A stretch of 64,000 nt of DNA from Bacteroidales bacterium (GTDB lineage Bacteria > Bacteroidota > Bacteroidia > Bacteroidales > VadinHA17). The notes beneath the pieces are model-generated. The model had not been told where the DNA came from, did not search any database, and was given only the letters and a program-made list of their open reading frames with translations. The position numbers and the translations under genes were made by a program. The stretch is from positions 1,426,001 through 1,490,000 of the forward strand of contig JADJLX010000005.1 in assembly GCA_016709865.1 (NCBI GenBank), in the 5' to 3' direction. Shown piece after piece: positions 1 through 7,948 of this stretch (position 1 is its first letter; each line of letters starts with the position of its first letter).

Positions 1-489
1 CATTGAAGAAATAAGTCCCGACAACTCGTCATTATCGGTAAACATCAGCTCATTTATAGAGATTGTATCATTTTCATTTACAATAGGAAGCACACCGTTC
101 TCGAGCATTGCAGAAATACAGTTTTTCATATTGAGATAATGTCTCCTGTCCCTGAAACTCTCTTTGGCAGCCAATAGCTGACCGGCTCTGATACCATATT
201 TACCAAACAGGAACTGATAACTCGACATCAGCTTAACCTGACCTATTGCTGCCCAGACCTGTTTGGCTGCAATAACATTTGTTTTTTTTGAAGGAATAAG
301 CTCTCCTCTGCCTGCAGCAACTGCACCGGATGAAATAAGGATAACTTCAATCCCCTGCTTATATAAAACAGCAACATCCTCGACGATCCTGAGAATTCTT
401 CTTTCGTTGAGAGAGCCATCACTTTGGGTAATAACATTACTGCCAACCTTTATTGTGATTCTGTTAAACTCGGTAATTCCTTTTTTCAA
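1..489 (-). CDS. proB: Glutamate 5-kinase, N-terminal part (runs off left edge)
   Basis: Only the first 163 residues are inside the window. ProB phosphorylates L-glutamate with ATP in the cytoplasm, the first step of proline synthesis. The amino-acid-kinase fold is recognisable from KVGSNVIT near the N-terminus, SSGAVAAGR, the AAIGQ segment, NGVLPIVNENDTIS and FTDNDELSGLI. No ATG is available: an in-frame TAG lies at 508-510, and the first plausible start codon is TTG at 487-489, giving LKKGITEF. I therefore placed the start on that TTG. The Shine-Dalgarno-like match upstream is weak. The C-terminal part, including any PUA domain, lies outside the window. The family assignment is firm; the start is inferred. 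Confidence 0.9.
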   Translation of the reverse strand, partial: MKKGITEFNRITIKVGSNVITQSDGSLNERRILRIVEDVAVLYKQGIEVILISSGAVAAGRGELIPSKKTNVIAAKQVWAAIGQVKLMSSYQFLFGKYGIRAGQLLAAKESFRDRRHYLNMKNCISAMLENGVLPIVNENDTISINELMFTDNDELSGLISSM

Positions 490-722
490 TTTATTATTAA
501 TTACGCCCTAATAAATATAATTTGTCGCAAAAATAATAGAAATAGTGAATATATTATAGTTAAATCGAATTATTCAGGACATCTGTACAAACAGAGTAAT
601 GAACATTTTCCTTATTAATCGTATTAAAAAACAGGATTAAGTTCGTTGGACAAGATATAATTGATTGTTAAACAGAAGCAAAAATATGACTTTTATCATA
701 TATTCGTACTATTCAACAGGCA
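490..722. other. Longest gene-free spacer (233 bp), upstream of proB
   Basis: This AT-rich spacer separates the stop of the pyruvyl transferase-like gene (723) from the proB start. I see no tRNA and no ORF with family character. It holds two TAnnTTTG matches on the minus strand (528-535 and 679-686) and a weak 6-bp inverted repeat, ATATGA/TCATAT, at 684-701. The latter is followed on the minus strand by a short T run and could act as a poor terminator for the operon ending at 723. Confidence 0.5.
528..535 (-). promoter_or_regulatory. Candidate -7 element for proB
   Basis: Minus-strand TATTTTTG fits the Bacteroidota -7 consensus TAnnTTTG and would start transcription about 30 bases before the proposed TTG start of proB. 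No TTG is visible at the expected -33 position, so the assignment is tentative. Confidence 0.35.
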
Positions 723-2021
723 TCAGGATTGGAATAAATTTTTAATATTACCCGTACCTTTTTTGTAGTATCCCTCTATTGCAGTATTCAGGTTCATTAA
801 AATTTTGGAGGTCTCATAGGAATTAGTGAAGAGATACATAAGTCTTTCAGCAATCTGGTTACCCTGAGACTGCTCTATTTCGAAAACCCAGTCATTCAAT
901 CCCAGATCATAATACATCTGACCTTTAATTGTATCTTCTGGCTGACGCAGATAAAAAGCAGGAGTGCTGTTTCTTAGGGCTATTATCGGAGAATGGCATT
1001 CAAAACTCAATACCGCAAATGCCTTTGCATACACAGAGGCTGCCTCATCTGGAAACCAATAGCCTCTTTTCAGTACAAAAGGTTTAACATCATCCGGCAG
1101 AGGATCGATAATCAGCTCATCCATGATATCTACCTGGTAGGTCATTTCCGGACAAACAAGGACTTTATTACCGGTTTTGCGAACCCAGGTGATGATAGCC
1201 TCCCTTAGTTTTGAGTGATCCTCTTCCTTCTTTGAATTATTCAGATCATCAATAGCCCTAATCTGATCAGGCGAGTAGGAAGCAGGATTAATTTTGTAAT
1301 AGGGAGTCTTACGAAGACGCGGAATAACACAAATAAACTTTCTCTCTTCAAGTAACTGATCATTGAGGAAAGCAGAGGCTTTCTCATCATTTCTGAGATT
1401 AAGATAAAATGTAGCATCAGGAACAAAGAACTGTGCTTTTGCTTGAATACCATTCTCGTTCAATACCTTTAGTGATGCTGTCTCCCTGGTATAAATAAAA
1501 GAGGCTTTTCTAAGTAGTTCCGCAAGACTTTTGTCTATTGTCTGAATTGTAGTGCCGAAAATCCCGAATGGTTTGCCGGTTGACTTAACCCAGGCCTCAA
1601 GATTTGTCTTTCCGACCACCGATGGACCCGAACCATGTATCATAAGATCCGACTCAGCAAATGCACCTTTAACATCCTCTGAGTCAACACTGCTGTCAGG
1701 ATTTACGTTACCATGAATAATCCTCACCTTCGGGAAGTTTCTCTTAAGCAATTCTTCAACTTCAGCACTATAGCTCCTTTTCCAAAGTATAATCCTCGAT
1801 TCAGGCAAGAATGTTTCAAGAACATTCAGCAAACCCGGAGTATGTGCTATATCACCAATATTTATATCCTGCCAGCCTGAGACCAGAAGTATAGTCTTTG
1901 GAGGTTTTGATGAACATGAAAAACTAAAGAGGTTATTCAGCAGGATCCCTGATACGATCGTTCCTGATTTCTTAAGCCACTCTTTTCTTGAAATTGAATA
2001 GTTTCTATTTATTTTCACCAT
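723..2021 (-). CDS. Exported polysaccharide pyruvyl transferase-like protein
   Basis: A 432-residue protein of the polysaccharide pyruvyl transferase family (PF04230-like). Family character shows in the early GDIAHTPG segment, the middle IHGSGPSVVG region, and a C-terminal half with LSFECHSPIIAL and a second nucleotide-binding-like lobe. Canonical members use phosphoenolpyruvate in the cytoplasm. This one starts with SRKEWLKKSG plus a hydrophobic stretch ending in SFSCSS, which reads as a Tat-like or lipoprotein export signal with RK in place of RR. That makes a cytosolic PEP-dependent reaction doubtful. It is the last gene of the sulfatase operon, 3 bases after the preceding stop. The true substrate is unknown; a repurposed fold acting on periplasmic glycans is inference. 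Confidence 0.75.
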   Translation of the reverse strand: MVKINRNYSISRKEWLKKSGTIVSGILLNNLFSFSCSSKPPKTILLVSGWQDINIGDIAHTPGLLNVLETFLPESRIILWKRSYSAEVEELLKRNFPKVRIIHGNVNPDSSVDSEDVKGAFAESDLMIHGSGPSVVGKTNLEAWVKSTGKPFGIFGTTIQTIDKSLAELLRKASFIYTRETASLKVLNENGIQAKAQFFVPDATFYLNLRNDEKASAFLNDQLLEERKFICVIPRLRKTPYYKINPASYSPDQIRAIDDLNNSKKEEDHSKLREAIITWVRKTGNKVLVCPEMTYQVDIMDELIIDPLPDDVKPFVLKRGYWFPDEAASVYAKAFAVLSFECHSPIIALRNSTPAFYLRQPEDTIKGQMYYDLGLNDWVFEIEQSQGNQIAERLMYLFTNSYETSKILMNLNTAIEGYYKKGTGNIKNLFQS

Positions 2022-2024
2022 AAA

Positions 2025-3641
2025 TCATTTCTTTCGGTCAATTGTTTCACGCGGAATCACACCAACCCGGTTAGCCCATTTTTCGTATTCACCAATCATT
2101 TTTCTGGTTCGTTCCTGTTCACTAATGGAAAGATCATTCAATTCTGTTCTGTCCTTTGCAAGATTATACAATTCCCATTGTTTAAACTTTTTAGCTGAAT
2201 TATCATATGCTGAAACCAGTTTCCAGTCTCCATCCCGTATGGCCCTGTTGCCTTCATGCTCCCAGAACAGGGGATTGGATCTGTTTAGTTTTTTCCCTTT
2301 CAACAGTGGCATTAAAGAAACACCTTCCATGGGCTGGATTTTAATTCCATTAAAACTCTCAGGGTATTTTCCACCGGCCAGTTCGATAAAAGTGGGCATA
2401 ATATCTATAATGTGACCCGTCTGTGCCACAATTTTTCCCTCACTTACAGTTCCCGGCAAACAGGCAATAAAAGGAGAAGCAATTCCCCCTTCATGAACCC
2501 AGTGTTTGAACATCCGGAAAGGTGTATTAGAAACATTGGCCCACGGAATTTCAATCGCGTCAAAGGAATCCTCGGTTCCTGTCTCTCCGTTTGCTTTCAG
2601 AAAACTCTTCTGTGTTCTTGTGTTTTCATGACACCCTCCATTATCTGCAAGAAATACAATAAGGGTGTTTTCAATCTGATTCTCTTGTGTTAAATAATTA
2701 ACAACACGGCCTATATTCTGATCCATTCTGTCTATCATTGCTGCATAGACTGCCATTCTAAGATCCCATGCAACTTTTTCTTCCTGTGAAAGGCTCTCCC
2801 ACTCTGGTGATGCCGCATCTTTTGGCGAAAGATTAACTGAAGAATCAAGAATTCCCATTTTTATCATTCTCTGGTATCGATCCTTCCTGATTGCATCCCA
2901 GCCTTTCATATATTTTCCCCTGTATTTTTCAATATCCTCAGGAAGCGCATGAAGAGGCCAGTGGGGGGCTGTAAAGGGAAGATAAAGGAAAAATGGTTTC
3001 CCGTTTTCTTTCTCTTCTTTTAAAAATGAGATTGCATAACCGGCAATTGCATCTGTAAAATAAAAACCTGTATCGGGAGGGTAAAAATCCTTATTATCGA
3101 GCATCCACCTTACAGGAGCCATATTTTGACGGTAAGCTATCGGTTTATAATAACTACCTGCACCGTCGATAAGACCGAAATACCTGTCGAATCCTCTTTT
3201 AAGCGGATGTACCTCAGGCTTTCCGCCTACGTGCCATTTGCCCGACATGTAGGTATTGTATCCGTTTAGCTTCATTGCCTCAGCGAGTGTAACACACTCA
3301 CTGTTAAGATAACCCTGGTATGAAGGATAACCAAGATCGTTCACCATATCTCCTACACCAGTCTGATGCTGATAAAGTCCGGTTAAGAGAGAAGCTCTTG
3401 TCGGACAACATCTGGAGGCATTGTAAAACTGTGTGATTCTGACACCCTTTTCAGCAAGTCTGTCGAGATTAGGTGTTTTAATCTCAGACCCGAAACATCC
3501 GATATCAGAATAACCCATATCATCCGCCATTATCAGGATTATATTGGGTTTCCTTAATGCCTGTGAAGCATTTAATTGATTATGAGGTAATCCGGCTACT
3601 CCCAGTAAAGGAAGCGTTACTGCAATACAAAGAGGTTTCAT
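2025..3641 (-). CDS. Secreted S1 sulfatase, cysteine type
   Basis: A 538-residue arylsulfatase-family enzyme that removes sulfate esters from glycans, probably in the periplasm after a cleaved signal peptide. The maturation motif is C78-C79-P80-T81-R82, in which C78 would become formylglycine. Metal-binding D40 and D41 sit in IMADDMGYSD, KWHVGG follows, and a later LADNGG segment supplies further metal ligands. Length and the C-terminal WELYNLAKDRTELNDL segment are normal for the family. It lies 11 bases after the next upstream sulfatase and 3 bases before the pyruvyl transferase-like gene, so all are probably co-transcribed. It is the only cysteine-type sulfatase of the three here, and its glycan target cannot be read from sequence. 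Confidence 0.93.
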   Translation of the reverse strand: MKPLCIAVTLPLLGVAGLPHNQLNASQALRKPNIILIMADDMGYSDIGCFGSEIKTPNLDRLAEKGVRITQFYNASRCCPTRASLLTGLYQHQTGVGDMVNDLGYPSYQGYLNSECVTLAEAMKLNGYNTYMSGKWHVGGKPEVHPLKRGFDRYFGLIDGAGSYYKPIAYRQNMAPVRWMLDNKDFYPPDTGFYFTDAIAGYAISFLKEEKENGKPFFLYLPFTAPHWPLHALPEDIEKYRGKYMKGWDAIRKDRYQRMIKMGILDSSVNLSPKDAASPEWESLSQEEKVAWDLRMAVYAAMIDRMDQNIGRVVNYLTQENQIENTLIVFLADNGGCHENTRTQKSFLKANGETGTEDSFDAIEIPWANVSNTPFRMFKHWVHEGGIASPFIACLPGTVSEGKIVAQTGHIIDIMPTFIELAGGKYPESFNGIKIQPMEGVSLMPLLKGKKLNRSNPLFWEHEGNRAIRDGDWKLVSAYDNSAKKFKQWELYNLAKDRTELNDLSISEQERTRKMIGEYEKWANRVGVIPRETIDRKK

Positions 3642-3652
3642 AATACCGGTAT

Positions 3653-5404
3653 TCAGATTCTTATTAGTCTTATTGCTTTTATTATGCCAGCTTCATTGTT
3701 CTTTTTCTGCTGAAGCTTTACTACAAACTGTTCCGGTCCGGGTTTGAGTGTTACTGTTCCAACTTTCATCCACGACCATGTTCTTTCAACTGATTCGCTG
3801 CGCTTCACATAATCACGTTCCGGAAGTACTGCAGATTCGTATGCCACATCAATTGTAAACGGGATTGATGAGGTCGAAGTCCTGAAAAGCATCTTACTCC
3901 CTGTCTCACTTTCCTGGCAGCCATATTGTAATTCAACATTGTACTTACCGCCGGTATCAATATTGAGCTTCCAGAAAATAGAATCTCCATTTTCGCTCCA
4001 CATTTCTGTGTGCGACTGATTGGGATGAATGCTCGAATATTTAATTTTTCCTGAAAGAGTAGCATCCTGAACCGGCAGTTTGAAACTCTTCTCATTGGGA
4101 AATCCTGCATTAATAGTAGTTACCGGTTTATATTTCGTAACCAGTTCATTCTCCCATTTAGTAAGCGCTGAAAGAAGAGTATTTGCTACTTCTTTTTGCT
4201 GTTTGAAAATATTTTTCTTCTGGAATGGATCTGAAATCATATCAAAAAGCAGGGTATCTTTAACAGACCTCACAAGACGATACTTATCATTCCTTACAGA
4301 TCCGCTGCACATCTGAAGTACAGCATTGCCCTGTCTCGAAAAGACATACCTGTCGAATTGCTTTTTCTTCCCATTGACAATTCCTGACAAATCTATTCCA
4401 TCTATGTGATTTACCGGACTATACTGAATATTGCATAATCCAAGAAGAGTTGGCATAATATCTATGTCCTGGGCAAGTTGACCTGTGATACCGCTTTTTA
4501 TTTTTCCGGGCCAGGAAATATAAAACGGAGTCCTGACTCCTCCCTCATCAACCGATCCCTTTATTCCTTTCATATCACCGTTGTACCTTTTTGTGTTCGG
4601 GCCGTTATCGGAAAAGAAGATAACAATTGTGTTCTCCCTGATTTTAAGTTCGTCAAGTTTTTCAAGTATCCGGCTGATATTATCGTCCATGTTTTCAACC
4701 ATACCATAAACTGACGATAGGGTAGAATCTATGCCGAGGGAATTGTATTTATTGAAATACTTTTCCGGAACCTGGAACGGTGAATGCGGCACATTATAAG
4801 GTACATAGCATAAGAAAGGATTATCTTTGTTTTTCTCAATGAAATTCAAGGCCTTACCGGTAAAATAATCGCTTGCATAACCATCTGATTTCACTTCAGT
4901 GTCGTTATTCATATAATATGCATCGAAGTAATATCCCAGATGCCCTACCATAAAGCCAACATACTCATCAAACCCCTGTCTGTTAGGATGTTGCTGATAA
5001 TAACCCCCATTATGCCATTTGCCGAAACACCCTGTTGCATAACCATTCTCCTTAAGGATCTCAGCAATAGTAACCTCACCTGTTCTCATATTCTCAAGAC
5101 CTCTTGTGACAGATGAGACACCAGTTCTCAAAAAATATCTGCCGGTAAGCATTTCCGATCTTGTCGGAGCACTAAGCGGACAAACATAAAACCTGTCAAA
5201 GCTCAGGCTCTGTTTTGCAAGGGCATTAATTGCAGGTGTTGAAACTATATTATTGCCATTGAGGTTCAGATCACCCCATCCCATATCGTCAGCAAGAAAA
5301 ATTACAATATTAGGTTTTAATTTTGCCTGTGCCCCTGAACATACGGTTAATGACAGAGCAATTCCAGACATAAAAAGGGGGAGTTTCAATTTACTGTTTT
5401 TCAT
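3653..5404 (-). CDS. Secreted S1 sulfatase, serine type, with C-terminal beta-sandwich
   Basis: A 583-residue sulfatase with an N-terminal signal peptide. The formylglycine motif is S78-A79-P80-T81-R82, so the precursor residue is serine, which is matured by the radical-SAM anaerobic sulfatase-maturating enzyme rather than the oxygen-dependent one. D39 and D40 in FLADDMGWGD bind the metal, and FFSDNGPN carries further ligands. After about residue 440 comes a region with WKLNIDTGGKYNVELQYG and PGPEQFVVKLQ that looks like a carbohydrate-binding beta-sandwich. Gene order (beta-barrel upstream, cysteine-type sulfatase downstream, gaps of 19 and 11 bases) indicates one operon. No maturase is encoded in the window. 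Confidence 0.92.
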   Translation of the reverse strand: MKNSKLKLPLFMSGIALSLTVCSGAQAKLKPNIVIFLADDMGWGDLNLNGNNIVSTPAINALAKQSLSFDRFYVCPLSAPTRSEMLTGRYFLRTGVSSVTRGLENMRTGEVTIAEILKENGYATGCFGKWHNGGYYQQHPNRQGFDEYVGFMVGHLGYYFDAYYMNNDTEVKSDGYASDYFTGKALNFIEKNKDNPFLCYVPYNVPHSPFQVPEKYFNKYNSLGIDSTLSSVYGMVENMDDNISRILEKLDELKIRENTIVIFFSDNGPNTKRYNGDMKGIKGSVDEGGVRTPFYISWPGKIKSGITGQLAQDIDIMPTLLGLCNIQYSPVNHIDGIDLSGIVNGKKKQFDRYVFSRQGNAVLQMCSGSVRNDKYRLVRSVKDTLLFDMISDPFQKKNIFKQQKEVANTLLSALTKWENELVTKYKPVTTINAGFPNEKSFKLPVQDATLSGKIKYSSIHPNQSHTEMWSENGDSIFWKLNIDTGGKYNVELQYGCQESETGSKMLFRTSTSSIPFTIDVAYESAVLPERDYVKRSESVERTWSWMKVGTVTLKPGPEQFVVKLQQKKNNEAGIIKAIRLIRI

Positions 5405-5423
5405 GACTTAAAGTTTTTACCCT

Positions 5424-6152
5424 TCAAAAAGTATAGGCTGCTCCCACATTCCATCTGAATCCGGGAAACGGTTCAATATTACTTTGAATGGCCTGTGTGC
5501 ACTGGAAGTAAAGAGAAAAAGGACTATTTCTTACCGATGAAGAAATCTTAGGTGAAATAAACAGCCCGTCTTCATTTCCGGTGTAATTAATATAGAATAA
5601 CATAACATTTGCCGCCAATGATACTTTTTCACCTAACATTATTTCAGACCGGTCTCCAACAATGCAGAAAAAATGTCCCTTAATAGTACCAGGCTCCTGT
5701 CCCCTGTCATTCCAGTAAGACAATGACAGAGAACTCTTTGATGTCAGTTTATATGTGCCCGACACTTCAAAGGCGAAATACCTCTGTGCTTCATGGATTG
5801 ATCCCTCTTCAAGTAAATACTTTGATCCAAAAGTACTGATATTGAAACCGGTTCTTAATTCAAACTTTGGCTTTACAACTATCCTGTAATGAAGCCAGTT
5901 ATCGATGAACCACGGTCTGAGATCGAGCCCGTATGCCAGTGTCGGATCATAGCTGAACCGCCCCTTAGCCAGCGTAATTGATGCCATAATTGCTGGTTTG
6001 TCGAGCGAAAATGAAGGAATGGATGCTATACCGTTACTATTAAGACTTATTGTGCAGCCGGCTTTAAGTTTTGATGTCAGGGTGTCGTTGCTTTCAATTG
6101 AAAATGACACGAAGCTAAAGCAAAAGAGAATTGCGGAAACGAATAATTTCAT
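5424..6152 (-). CDS. Outer-membrane beta-barrel protein of unknown family
   Basis: A 242-residue protein with a signal peptide (MKLFVSAILFCFSFVSFS), alternating hydrophobic and polar strands, and a terminal aromatic residue (GAAYTF) typical of barrels inserted by the Bam machinery. I do not recognise a named family. Strand-like segments such as YRIVVKPKFELRTGF, FAFEVSGTYKLTS and SLSLSYWND suggest roughly ten to twelve strands. It is placed between two serine-type sulfatases with 17- and 19-base gaps, so it probably serves the same substrate, for example as an oligosaccharide pore or surface anchor. That role is inferred from context only. Confidence 0.75.
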   Translation of the reverse strand: MKLFVSAILFCFSFVSFSIESNDTLTSKLKAGCTISLNSNGIASIPSFSLDKPAIMASITLAKGRFSYDPTLAYGLDLRPWFIDNWLHYRIVVKPKFELRTGFNISTFGSKYLLEEGSIHEAQRYFAFEVSGTYKLTSKSSLSLSYWNDRGQEPGTIKGHFFCIVGDRSEIMLGEKVSLAANVMLFYINYTGNEDGLFISPKISSSVRNSPFSLYFQCTQAIQSNIEPFPGFRWNVGAAYTF

Positions 6153-6169
6153 TCGGTATTAGTATTGAA

Positions 6170-7948
6170 TTATGGTTGTCTTGTAATTTCTTCAGTCTTT
6201 TCAATCTCGACCCACAATGGCATGATTTTTTTCTGACCTGTCAGATAAAAAGGAGTGAGACCGCATTTCATTTCTGGCAATTTAATATTCTTCATCTCAA
6301 TCACATCAGTACTGCGAGCTTCATTCTTCATCTGACTGATAAACGTACCGGTCTCCAGCATCATTCTTCCCCCTGCAGGTATGGGTTTTAAAAATCTGAA
6401 CTTAAGGTTATAGGTTCCCTCATTAAAATGAACTCTCCACGTTCCGTATGCCTCTTCCTGATCCCAGACTCCCCACTGACCATCGGCATCATTACGGTTC
6501 AGAATGACAGGATTCTCATGTTTAGTGCCGGCGGAGATATAAATCTTTTCTTTCATATTGACAGATCCGGAAAGCTCTGAGAACCTGTTATCCAGTTCCG
6601 CTTTAAGAGAAGCTGCAACTGAAGGAAAGTCCTGAACCATGTTCTTCTGCTCATAAGGATCCTTCTCAATATCAAAGAGTTCAAACTTGCTTACAGGGGC
6701 ATTATAATCGGTGTTTCCGACCAGTTTATACTTTCCTTTCTGAATAGCAATATTATTGTAAAGTTCAGGTGAATGCCTTGTCCAGTAGAAAAACAACGAT
6801 CTTTCCTCTGTATTGCGTTGTTCAGAAAGTATATACGGAACAAGATTAACACCGTCTAAAATCCTGTCGTCAGGAAGTGATGCGTTGCATAAAGCGGCAA
6901 GCGTGGGTAAAACATCAATATGTGCAGCTGTTGTCTGAATGTCAATATTTGATTTTTTCAGTGCCGGGTACCTTAACCAGAACGGTACTCTCACGCCTCC
7001 TCTGTAGACAGTTCCTTTTAATCCTCTCATTCCTCCCACGTAACGTCGTTGCTGCGGTCCATTATCAGTCATAAAAATCACAACGGTATTTTCAACCAGA
7101 TTAAGATCCTCAAGTTTCTTAAGAACCCTTCCCACATTCTCATCAATATTTGAAACCATTGCGTATACCTTTCTGGCATCCTCCTTATCCTTTTCAGTCA
7201 TTTGTAACTGAGGCTGCATAAGCTTTTCAAATCCAAGGGAAGGATCAATATCCTTATAAATATTATAGTATTTTTCAGGGACCAGCAACGGGGTGTGAGG
7301 AGCATTAAATGCCAGGTAACAGAAGAACGGATTCTTACTGTTATTCTCAATAAAGCCAATAGCCTGGTCAGCAAAAATATCAGAACAATATCCCTTGAAA
7401 TTTTCACGGATTCCGTTATGCCAGAGAACCGGATTGAAATAACTGCTGTCGCCTCTGAAAAATGTTGTTATGTCACCCGGCTGGCCCATTCCGCCGCCAA
7501 GGTGCATAACCGATTCGTCGAAACCCTGGTCAATTGGCCGTGAGGGGTAGTTGTCGCCGAGATGCCACTTCCCAAAATGACCTGTAGTATAACCCGCCTT
7601 CTTCAGAATTTCAGCAATAGTTACCTCTCGTGCTGACATTATTGCACCGCTGTTGTTGGTGTCCCTTACACCTGTCCTGAGGGAATAACGTCCAGTCATC
7701 AGACTTGAACGGGTCGGTGCCGATACCGGGCTGACATAAAAACTACTGAACCTTACACTCTCTTCGGCAAATCTGTCAAGCACTGGAGTTTTTACATGCG
7801 TATTGCCTGTATATCCAAAATCACCATAGCCCTGATCGTCGGTGATTATCAGAACAACATTAGGATGTTGCTTTGAAGGCTGGGCTGAGATAAGTGTCAG
7901 CCCGCACAATCCGGTTGCCAGAAAGCTTATACGCTTTATCCCATCCAT
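6170..7948 (-). CDS. Secreted S1 sulfatase, serine type
   Basis: A 592-residue sulfatase with an N-terminal signal (hydrophobic to about residue 22). The maturation motif is S76-A77-P78-T79-R80, again serine type. D37 and D38 in IITDDQGYGD are metal ligands, followed by GKWHLGDNYPS and FMTDNGPQ. The last 110 or so residues (from NRNDADGQWGVWDQEE onward) form a predicted beta-sandwich resembling that of the sulfatase at 3653-5404. The start overlaps the end of the DoxX/TIM gene by 13 bases, implying translational coupling. The nearest known functional types are N-acetylgalactosamine-sulfatase-like S1 enzymes, but substrate assignment is not possible from motifs alone. Confidence 0.92.
   Translation of the reverse strand: MDGIKRISFLATGLCGLTLISAQPSKQHPNVVLIITDDQGYGDFGYTGNTHVKTPVLDRFAEESVRFSSFYVSPVSAPTRSSLMTGRYSLRTGVRDTNNSGAIMSAREVTIAEILKKAGYTTGHFGKWHLGDNYPSRPIDQGFDESVMHLGGGMGQPGDITTFFRGDSSYFNPVLWHNGIRENFKGYCSDIFADQAIGFIENNSKNPFFCYLAFNAPHTPLLVPEKYYNIYKDIDPSLGFEKLMQPQLQMTEKDKEDARKVYAMVSNIDENVGRVLKKLEDLNLVENTVVIFMTDNGPQQRRYVGGMRGLKGTVYRGGVRVPFWLRYPALKKSNIDIQTTAAHIDVLPTLAALCNASLPDDRILDGVNLVPYILSEQRNTEERSLFFYWTRHSPELYNNIAIQKGKYKLVGNTDYNAPVSKFELFDIEKDPYEQKNMVQDFPSVAASLKAELDNRFSELSGSVNMKEKIYISAGTKHENPVILNRNDADGQWGVWDQEEAYGTWRVHFNEGTYNLKFRFLKPIPAGGRMMLETGTFISQMKNEARSTDVIEMKNIKLPEMKCGLTPFYLTGQKKIMPLWVEIEKTEEITRQP

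Noticed and set aside
684..701. Rho-independent terminator after the sulfatase operon
   Set aside because: Only a 6-bp AT stem with a short T run; too weak to call as a terminator.
490..722. tRNA or small RNA in the proB spacer
   Set aside because: No cloverleaf, CCA end or conserved TTCGA loop seen; AT-rich throughout.
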